A DNA stretch of 44,210 nucleotides from an uncultured Collinsella sp. (GTDB lineage: Bacteria > Actinomycetota > Coriobacteriia > Coriobacteriales > Coriobacteriaceae). The stretch covers positions 1-44,210 of the forward strand of contig CAJMHR010000017.1 of NCBI GenBank assembly GCA_905213265.1, read 5' to 3'. The notes under the pieces are model-generated. The model had not been told where the DNA came from. It searched no databases and worked only from the letters and a program-made list of their open reading frames with translations. Positions 1 through 5,255 of the stretch are shown one piece after another (position 1 is the first letter of the stretch; each line of letters begins with the position of its first letter). Position numbers and translations under genes: made by a program.

Positions 1-48
1 GTATATAGTCCGTTGGCATAAATACAACAATCCATGACTCTTTTTGTC

Positions 49-283
49 ATGGATATCTCGCCGCTACAACAATCCTTTGGTCTACGGTGCAAAGAAACTC
101 AGATCAGAGTCTGGTTACTCACAAGAGCAATTTGCGAACCGCATTGACATGGACAGGTCTTACTATGCCTCGATAGAAGTCGGGCGAAGAAATGTCAGTC
201 TTTCTAACCTCTCTAAAATTGCCAATGGATTCAACATATCAATTGCTGCACTTATGACTGGTGTCACTGATAAAAAGGATTAG
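49..283 (+). pseudogene. XRE-family HTH regulator, apparently frameshifted near its 5' end
   Basis: The helix-turn-helix part is clear: a compact XRE/Cro domain with LRSESGYSQEQFANR followed by YYASIEVGRRNVSLSNLSKIA. The open frame carrying it can only start at a TTG (position 44) with no ribosome site, after a stop at 35-37. The frame of ATG 49 (also ATG 34) reads MDISPLQQSFGLR, exactly the lead-in expected before this domain. Removing one base within positions 85-88 joins the two frames as SFGLRAKKLRSESG. So this is probably a gene broken by a 1-base insertion, or a sequencing error. It could still be made from the TTG start as a 79-residue protein. Its targets are unknown; the TCACCAAAATGG motifs at 433-597 are candidates. 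Confidence 0.65.
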
Positions 284-378
284 TCCATCATCAGCGAACG
301 CAGTGAGCGTATCAATCGACGGCGTAGCCGGCGGCAAGGACACGGTACGTGGCCGCGCAGCGAGCTTTGCGAGCGAAG

Positions 379-406
379 GGGACGGCATCGCCGTCCCTAT
401 TTCTTT
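379..406 (+). terminator. Rho-independent terminator after the XRE gene
   Basis: A perfect 8-bp stem GGGACGGC/GCCGTCCC (379-386 and 390-397) with a 3-nt loop is followed by a T-rich run TATTTCTTT. It lies about 100 bases downstream of the XRE reading frame on the same strand. Confidence 0.7.
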
Positions 407-432
407 CTAATCTATTTCTCTATATATTGGTT

Positions 433-597
433 TCACCAAAATGGGTATGAAACAAGCTTCTGAACAGGCTTTTTATCAGAGAATTCAAAGCTGCCGAATC
501 ATCAAAATGGTGATATTTTTTACCCAAAAGAGGGAAGCGCGTCACCAAAATGGAACCGACTAACAGCTGTTGAAAACTTTTATCCCCAAAATGGTGA
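433..597 (+). repeat. Four copies of a TCACCAAAATGGTGA-like motif
   Basis: Copies on the plus strand begin at 433 (TCACCAAAATGGGTA), 499 (TCATCAAAATGGTGA), 542 (TCACCAAAATGGAAC) and 583 (TCCCCAAAATGGTGA). The core CAAAATGG is invariant and the consensus TCACC-AAAAT-GGTGA has palindromic ends, as in a protein-binding site. They sit in about 300 bases of AT-rich DNA with no gene, between a broken regulator and a tRNA. Function unknown: operator cluster, or iterons of an integrated element. Confidence 0.6.
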
Positions 598-726
598 TTT
601 CCTGTTTTCAGTGGAAAACTCGGGAAGTCATAATATTTACTTACCAGATTTACAAACGGAAGCGGTTCTTAACCCCAAAACCAGAACAGGTCAGAAGCAA
701 AAATAACTCCTGACCTGCGATTTTCC

Positions 727-802
727 TGGTGCCCCCGGGCGGATTCGAACCGTCGACACCCGCTTTAGGAGAGCGGTGCTCTATCCCCTGAGCTACGGAG
801 GC
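727..802 (-). tRNA. tRNA-Arg (anticodon CCT)
   Basis: On the minus strand a full cloverleaf can be read: acceptor GCCTCCG pairs with CGGGGGC (one G-U), D arm GCTCAGGGGATAGAGC, anticodon loop CTCCTAA giving CCT, and T arm with GGTTCGAATCC. The discriminator base is A at 730 and CCA is encoded at 727-729. This decodes the rare AGG arginine codon. Such tRNA 3' ends are common integration sites; the AT-rich repeat-bearing DNA just beyond it would fit an element border, but no duplicated tRNA end is visible. Confidence 0.95.
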
Positions 803-861
803 ATGTTGTACTAGTGTAGCAGATTTACGCCGTTGTAATACAGCGTATAGCCACTCTTCGA

Positions 862-1081
862 AGTTGCGGTGGAACAGCCCTCCGGAAAGTGTGTCCCACT
901 ATCCAGGCAAATTCTGGGTCAAACTTTCCCAATGGGACCTCGCTGGAATCTGTGTCCCAGAATTTCGGCTCGAAACGGGACACAGTTTCCCAAACGACCC
1001 CGTTCCGGAAACTACATCCCGGAATCGGCGCTCGAACTGGGATGCACTTTCCCGATCGAGCCCCATGGGAAACTGCGTCCC
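862..1081. repeat. Alternating-orientation motif array 1 (7 copies) plus half of an AGTTGCGG palindrome
   Basis: A 14-15 base motif, GGAAACTGNGTCCC on plus and its reverse complement on minus, occurs seven times in strict alternation: + 884, - 916, + 945, - 977, + 1007, - 1039, + 1067. Start-to-start steps are 28-32 bases. Sixteen bases matching the left arm of the AGTTGCGG palindrome family lie at 862-877. Short ORFs across the array have no codon logic and are discounted. The same organisation recurs at 25743-25914. The region is otherwise gene-free. Confidence 0.8.
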
Positions 1082-1105
1082 ACTTGGGGGGGCGCTCTTT
1101 AATGA

Positions 1106-1504
1106 CTAGTTGCCTTTGTGGAAGAGGTTTTTGATAACGGAGGGGATGCTCTTGGCGCCCTTGGCCGTCACATCGATAAAGTCGGGCGAACGCACGAGCT
1201 TATCCTCGTCGACGTACTTGCGGACCGCACGAAGCGTCTCTTTGTCGTCGCGCGTCGAAAACGTAAAGTGACCGTTGTCCTTGGTGAAGATGGCAAAACG
1301 CGTGATCTTCTTGGTGCCGCGCAAAACCTCGGCGGCAATATAGTCGATCTCGTCCCACGGGATTTGAATATAATCCTCGGGATTGCGCTCGTTATAGTAC
1401 TCAAACGCCTTATTGCCCACCATCACGTTACCGTGGCTGGTAAGCCCCATCAGGCAGGTTGCCGGCGTTGCCAGATCGACCGTGCTGTTCTGAGATTGCG
1501 CCAT
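1106..1504 (-). CDS. DUF956 family protein linked to the mannose PTS
   Basis: A 132-residue cytoplasmic protein without membrane segments, resembling the DUF956 family that regularly follows manXYZ-type PTS genes in Gram-positive bacteria (ManO of lactic acid bacteria is a member). Its biochemical role is not established; a regulatory part in the PTS is usually assumed. Visible features are the N-terminal ATCLMGLTSHGNVMVGNKAFEYY and the basic end IPSVIKNLFHKGN. The ATG at 1504 is preferred to an upstream in-frame start at 1555 because GGAGGG lies 10 bases before it, and because the longer reading frame would run through the terminator hairpin at 1521-1568. It is the last gene of the man unit and is partly insulated by that hairpin. 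Confidence 0.8.
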   Translation of the reverse strand: MAQSQNSTVDLATPATCLMGLTSHGNVMVGNKAFEYYNERNPEDYIQIPWDEIDYIAAEVLRGTKKITRFAIFTKDNGHFTFSTRDDKETLRAVRKYVDEDKLVRSPDFIDVTAKGAKSIPSVIKNLFHKGN

Positions 1505-1520
1505 GCGCGCCTCGCCCTCC

Positions 1521-1568
1521 AAATAAAACAATCGGACCGCATCCAGTGTACCCACCGGGTGCGGTCCG
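1521..1568 (-). terminator. Intrinsic terminator/attenuator between manZ and the DUF956 gene
   Basis: On the minus strand CGGACCGCACCC pairs with GGATGCGGTCCG (11 of 12 bp; arms 1557-1568 and 1533-1544) and is followed directly by ATTGTTTTATTT. It lies after manZ and just before the ribosome site of the DUF956 gene, so it probably lowers expression of that gene relative to manXYZ. Confidence 0.8.
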
Positions 1569-1624
1569 TTTCAATGGCTCAAAAGCCCTTGCCTAGCAAT
1601 TCTCGGTCTTAAGCCGAAACGTGC

Positions 1625-2545
1625 TTACATGAAGCCGCAGAAGCGACCGATGATGCCGACGGCGAAGAGAGCCAGGATGATGACGATCGGGCTGACCTTC
1701 TTCTTGAGGAGCTTGCAGACCAGCAGGGTCAGGCACACGGCGGCAAGGCCGGGGATGAGCTGATCGAGGTTGGCCTGAAGCGTGGTGACCTTCATCTGAT
1801 CAAGGGCGGTAGCACCGACGGAGTTATACATCGTCAGCGCTTCCTTGATACCCTCGGAACCGGAGGGCAGGCTAGCCCAGTCGATAAAGGCGCCAGCAGA
1901 CTGCTTGACCGTGGAGACGATCGGGGTGAAGGAAATGGACACCCAGCGCTCGACCAGGGCGCCGATGATGAACATACCCAGGATGGAAGCGCCCTCGGTG
2001 ACCTTGCCCATCAGACCACCGGAGAGGTCCTTGGCGATGGAGGAGCCGACCTTGTAGCCAAACTCCTGCGTGTACCACAGGAAGGCGTAACGGATGATGT
2101 TCCACGCGAAGAAGAACAGCAACGGACCGGCGATGCTGCCGGACAGGGCCAGGGAAGCGCCCAGAGCGCCCAGAATCGGGCGAAGGGTGAACCAGAAGAC
2201 GGGGTCACCGACGCCGGCGAGCGGGCCCATCATACCGACCTTAACGCCCTGGATGGCGACGTCATCGATCGGAGCACCATTGGCGCGCTCCTCCTCGAGG
2301 GCGAGGGTAACGCCAATGACGGGGGCGGAAACATAGGGGTGGGTGTTATAGAACTCCAGGTGGCGCTTAAGAGCGGCAATCTGGTCATCCTTGCTGGTGT
2401 AGAGCTTCTTGATCGCAGGGATCATTGCGAAGCACCAGCCGCCGTTCTGCATACGCTCGTAGTTCCACGAGCCCTGAAGGAACTGATGACGGAAGCAAAC
2501 CTTCTTGCGGTCAGCCTTGGTGAGCTGAATCTTGTTCTCTGCCAT
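1625..2545 (-). CDS. manZ: PTS mannose-family transporter subunit IID
   Basis: Membrane subunit IID of a mannose/fructose/sorbose-family phosphotransferase system, 306 residues. With IIC it forms the sugar channel that hands substrate to the IIB domain for phosphorylation. The sequence has the family N-terminus (FRHQFLQGSWNYERMQNGGWCFAMIPAIKKLY), the GVKVGMMGPLAGVGDPVFWFTLRPILGALGASLA segment, and hydrophobic stretches near the C-terminus (LIPGLAAVCLTLLVCKLL, VIIILALFAVGIIGRFCGFM). The ATG at 2545 follows AGGAGGGG by 10 bases; a GTG three codons upstream is in frame but closer to the ribosome site. It lies 16 bases after manY in one operon. Sugar specificity within the family (mannose, glucose, fructose, amino sugars) cannot be told from sequence alone. 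Confidence 0.93.
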   Translation of the reverse strand: MAENKIQLTKADRKKVCFRHQFLQGSWNYERMQNGGWCFAMIPAIKKLYTSKDDQIAALKRHLEFYNTHPYVSAPVIGVTLALEEERANGAPIDDVAIQGVKVGMMGPLAGVGDPVFWFTLRPILGALGASLALSGSIAGPLLFFFAWNIIRYAFLWYTQEFGYKVGSSIAKDLSGGLMGKVTEGASILGMFIIGALVERWVSISFTPIVSTVKQSAGAFIDWASLPSGSEGIKEALTMYNSVGATALDQMKVTTLQANLDQLIPGLAAVCLTLLVCKLLKKKVSPIVIILALFAVGIIGRFCGFM

Positions 2546-2561
2546 ATGTATCACTCCCCTC

Positions 2562-3380
2562 CTACTCGTAATCGTTCAGAATGTCGCCGAGCGGGTCGCC
2601 GGAGCCACCGCCCATGCCGCCACCCTGCTTGGCCAGATCCTTAAGGCCAAGGTAGATGAGGGCAAGGGAGATGCCGATGAGACCAAGGGCGATCAGCGTG
2701 AGCTGAGGGATGGCAGCAAGGACAAAGCCGAGGACGAAGAACGGCCAGGTCTCCTTGGTGGCCATCATGTTGATGACCATGGCGTAACCGACGGAAGCGA
2801 CCATGCCGCCGCCGACAGCCATACCGCCGGACAGCCAGTCGGGCATAGCGTTAAGCGCGTTGGTAACGGCCTCGGCCGGGATGACGCACAGAAGCACTGC
2901 CGGGATGGCGATACGAAGGCCCTGCATGAGGATGGCAGCATACTGCCAGCGCTCGATGCCGGAGAAGTCGCCCTTCTCGGCGCAACCGTCCATGGCGTGA
3001 GCGATAGCGGTAGCAATGGTACGGCAGATCATGGTCAGGAACAGACCAGCGACCGACAGCGGGACGGCGACGGCGATGGCGGCGGTAACGGCCTTGGCCG
3101 AATCGGTGGCGCCACCGTTGAGGGCGAGCACCATGATGATCGAAGAAGCGACCGAGGCCAGAGCGGCGTCAGGCGCGACAGCGGCGCCAACGTTAGCCCA
3201 GCCAAGGGCCATCATCTGGAGCGAACCGCCCAGGAGGATGCCCTCCTGAAGGTGACCGGTTACGAGACCGATAAGCGTGCATGCCACGAGCGGCTGATGG
3301 AACTGGAACTCATCCAGAATGCCTTCCATACCGGCAAGCAACGCGACAATCGCAACAAGCAGAATAGTGATTGCAGACAT
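2562..3380 (-). CDS. manY: PTS mannose-family transporter subunit IIC
   Basis: Membrane subunit IIC, 272 residues and highly hydrophobic throughout, with MSAITILLVAIVALLAGMEGILDEFQFHQPLVACTLIGLVTG-type family start (an opening transmembrane helix followed by the conserved Gln-Pro segment) and glycine-rich hydrophobic helices such as GGMAVGGGMVASVGYAMVIN. It ends in a Gly-rich tail (GGGMGGGSGDPLGDI). IIC lines the sugar-binding path of the permease. Start ATG follows AGGAGGG by 8 bases. It is the middle gene of manX-manY-manZ, 18 bases after manX. Confidence 0.93.
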   Translation of the reverse strand: MSAITILLVAIVALLAGMEGILDEFQFHQPLVACTLIGLVTGHLQEGILLGGSLQMMALGWANVGAAVAPDAALASVASSIIMVLALNGGATDSAKAVTAAIAVAVPLSVAGLFLTMICRTIATAIAHAMDGCAEKGDFSGIERWQYAAILMQGLRIAIPAVLLCVIPAEAVTNALNAMPDWLSGGMAVGGGMVASVGYAMVINMMATKETWPFFVLGFVLAAIPQLTLIALGLIGISLALIYLGLKDLAKQGGGMGGGSGDPLGDILNDYE

Positions 3381-3398
3381 GTATCGGACCCTCCTTTA

Positions 3399-4388
3399 CT
3401 ATGCTTGAGCGGCCAGTTCGGCCTTAGCTTTCTTCAACATGGCGTCGAGATCCTCGGAGGAATCCGAAGGAACCTTGCGGACCTCGAACTTGACGCCCTT
3501 GGCCTTGAGGGCCTCGAGAGTCTTGACGTCGTCATCGCCCATAGCGACGGCGTTGGTGACGACGACCTTGCCCTTGGAGTGAGCCATGGAACCGATGTTG
3601 ACTTCCTTGATGTCGACGCCGGCCTCGATGGCCTTGAGCAGATCCTGCGGATTCTCAAAGAGCAGCATGGCCTTGGTGTCACCAAAGCGCGTGTCCTTGA
3701 CGACCTCGGCCATCTTCTTGATGGGCACGACGTTGGCATGGACTCCCGGAGGGGCAGCCTGCTCGATCATGGTCTTGCGGAGCTCGTCGTGAGCAACGCC
3801 GTCGGAAACCACGATGATGCGGTTGGGGTTGATCTGCTTGGTCCACGTGGTGGCCACCTGACCATGAAGCAGACGGGTGTCGATACGGACGTGGGCGATC
3901 TTGATGTGCCCATCGCCAATGACCGTTCCCGGAGGGATGGCGCCTGCAGGAGCAGCGGCGGCCGCAGCCGGCTTCTTCTCCTCGGGCTCCAGAGACTCGG
4001 GCTTGACGCGCACGCCAGCCTTAGCCTCAGTCACGAGATGTTTTGCGATCGCATGTGCAGTGTTCTTTGCGTCAAAGCGCTGCGAATATGCCTCGATGAG
4101 CATAGGCAGGTTGACACCGGTGACGATAGCCCAGGAATCGTGGCCCTCGATGAGCCCGCTGATCTGGTTGAACGGCGTGCCGCCCCACAGATCAACGAGG
4201 AAGAGCACCTGCTCCTGGTCTTCGAAGGAAGCGATTGCTTCCTCGACCTTGGCACGGAAGTCGTCGGGGCCCATGCTCGGCTCGAGCGAGACCACGGCAA
4301 CAGACGGCTGATCGCCAAAGACCATCGAGCCCGTCTGCTTGATTCCAGCTGCCAAGTCCCCGTGGCTAGCAAGAACAATACTTACCAT
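3399..4388 (-). CDS. manX: PTS mannose-family fused subunit IIAB
   Basis: Cytoplasmic phosphocarrier of 329 residues. Residues 1 to about 125 form the IIA domain with the phospho-histidine in VLASHGD (His9) and the LVDLWGGTPFNQ loop. A flexible Glu/Lys/Ala-rich linker (about 128-158, with a run of six Ala) leads to the IIB domain, whose phospho-histidine lies in RLLHGQVATTW (His175). Phosphate passes from HPr to IIA, to IIB, and then to the sugar crossing IIC/IID. The ATG at 4388 is chosen over the GTG at 4391 because AGGAGG is 7 bases away. First gene of the operon; a 400-base leader upstream holds a TATAAT box and two TTTGTTTAAAC motifs. Confidence 0.95.
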   Translation of the reverse strand: MVSIVLASHGDLAAGIKQTGSMVFGDQPSVAVVSLEPSMGPDDFRAKVEEAIASFEDQEQVLFLVDLWGGTPFNQISGLIEGHDSWAIVTGVNLPMLIEAYSQRFDAKNTAHAIAKHLVTEAKAGVRVKPESLEPEEKKPAAAAAAPAGAIPPGTVIGDGHIKIAHVRIDTRLLHGQVATTWTKQINPNRIIVVSDGVAHDELRKTMIEQAAPPGVHANVVPIKKMAEVVKDTRFGDTKAMLLFENPQDLLKAIEAGVDIKEVNIGSMAHSKGKVVVTNAVAMGDDDVKTLEALKAKGVKFEVRKVPSDSSEDLDAMLKKAKAELAAQA

Positions 4389-4458
4389 CACATAACCTCC
4401 TTTTTGTCTACGTATTTCCTACATGACATGAAAGGAGTATACCTGTTTGGATTGTGGA

Positions 4459-4663
4459 ATTATAGCTAAATTCGCAAATGGTTGGATTATTTGTTTAAAC
4501 GTCTAAATTTGTTACAAATTGATTACGTTGCCGGTTTACAGCTCATTGCCTGATAAAGCGTCGCTCATCAAGCTATGTATTTTATAGATACAAGCAAGCT
4601 GTTCATTAATATCGATATTAAGCAAATGCGAATGTGCTCGTACTGTCACTATTTTGTTTAAAC
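4459..4663 (-). promoter_or_regulatory. Probable manXYZ promoter with two TTTGTTTAAAC motifs
   Basis: On the minus strand a perfect TATAAT box (4459-4464) lies about 70 bases before manX, with no good -35 hexamer at 17 bases. The 11-base motif TTTGTTTAAAC, containing the palindrome GTTTAAAC, occurs at 4490-4500, just upstream of that box, and again at 4653-4663. A weak -35 with paired sites suggests activator control. No sigma-54 -24/-12 element was seen. The rest of 4392-4715 is AT-rich and without genes. Function is inferred. Confidence 0.45.
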
Positions 4664-4715
4664 AGACATGGCTTGACTATTTGCACGACTTATGCTCAAC
4701 AAAACCACTCAAAAT

Positions 4716-4782
4716 AGTTGCGGTGGAATAGTTCTTGTTTAAGAGCCAGAAGGCTGAATTTAGGAACTATTTCACCGCAACT
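4716..4782. repeat. AGTTGCGG palindrome, copy at the 3' side of hypA
   Basis: AGTTGCGGTGGAATAGTTC (4716-4734) pairs with GAACTATTTCACCGCAACT (4764-4782), 18 of 19 bp, around a 29-base loop. The same arms occur at 26440-26506, and a left arm alone at 862-877. It follows the hypA stop directly and may act as its terminator, although no strong T tract follows on the minus strand. Confidence 0.75.
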
Positions 4783-4793
4783 TATAGGGAATC

Positions 4794-5222
4794 CTAGGCG
4801 ATGTGGAGGGGGTTGGCGGCGTCGACGGCGTCGGGGACGTCGGAAGGGCCGTCGGGGACAGCGTCTGCCGGGTCCTCGTCGGGGGTCTCGATCTGCTTGA
4901 TCATGACCTCCTGGCCCTGCAGCAGGTATGTCTCGCCGCTACCGCAATGGGGACAGGTCTTGCCGTGCTCGACCGTCGCATAGTCGCGGCCACATGCCTC
5001 GCAATGCGTCACGGCCTCGACGGGCTCCACAACAAGCTCCGCGCCCTGCGCGATGGGCTTTTTATCTGCCGCCCAGCGCCAAGCGTCGAGCAGCAACTCG
5101 GGAACGACGCCCGAGACCTCGCCCAGCAGCAACGTCACGCTCGAAACGCGACGCACGCCATTGGCACGCGCCACGTTCTCAACATCACGAATGATGTGAT
5201 ACACAATCCCGAGCTCGTGCAC
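4794..5222 (-). CDS. hypA: Hydrogenase nickel metallochaperone HypA
   Basis: HypA delivers nickel to the large subunit of NiFe hydrogenase, working with the GTPase HypB. The protein has 142 residues. Its N-terminal Met-His-Glu (nickel ligands include His2) is conserved, and a zinc site is formed by Cys74, Cys77, Cys90 and Cys93 (CEAC and CPHC). Typical HypA ends near residue 115; this one carries an acidic, Pro/Asp-rich tail of about 25 residues (PDEDPADAVPDGPSDVPDA). Translation starts at GTG, 7 bases after an AAGGA-like site. It begins 33 bases after the flavoprotein gene on the same strand, so the two are probably co-transcribed. The other hyp genes of this window lie at 34794-39888, and hypB is not seen. 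Confidence 0.93.
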   Translation of the reverse strand: MHELGIVYHIIRDVENVARANGVRRVSSVTLLLGEVSGVVPELLLDAWRWAADKKPIAQGAELVVEPVEAVTHCEACGRDYATVEHGKTCPHCGSGETYLLQGQEVMIKQIETPDEDPADAVPDGPSDVPDAVDAANPLHIA

Positions 5223-5255
5223 TATTAATCCTTTCGCCGTTCCCGTTATGGCTAC

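Noticed and set aside
884..1081. CRISPR array
   Set aside because: Spacing is regular, but the motif alternates strand, is only 14-15 bases long and varies between copies; no cas genes are present.
864..1134. Three overlapping ORFs of about 80 codons
   Set aside because: They run through the alternating repeat array in three frames with no ribosome site or family motif.
2532..4469. 645-codon open frame on plus
   Set aside because: It lies antisense to manX and manY, whose proteins are unmistakable; its translation has no family features.
4392..4700. Sigma-54 promoter for the mannose PTS
   Set aside because: No TGGCAC-N5-TTGC element was found on the minus strand, and a TATAAT box is present instead.
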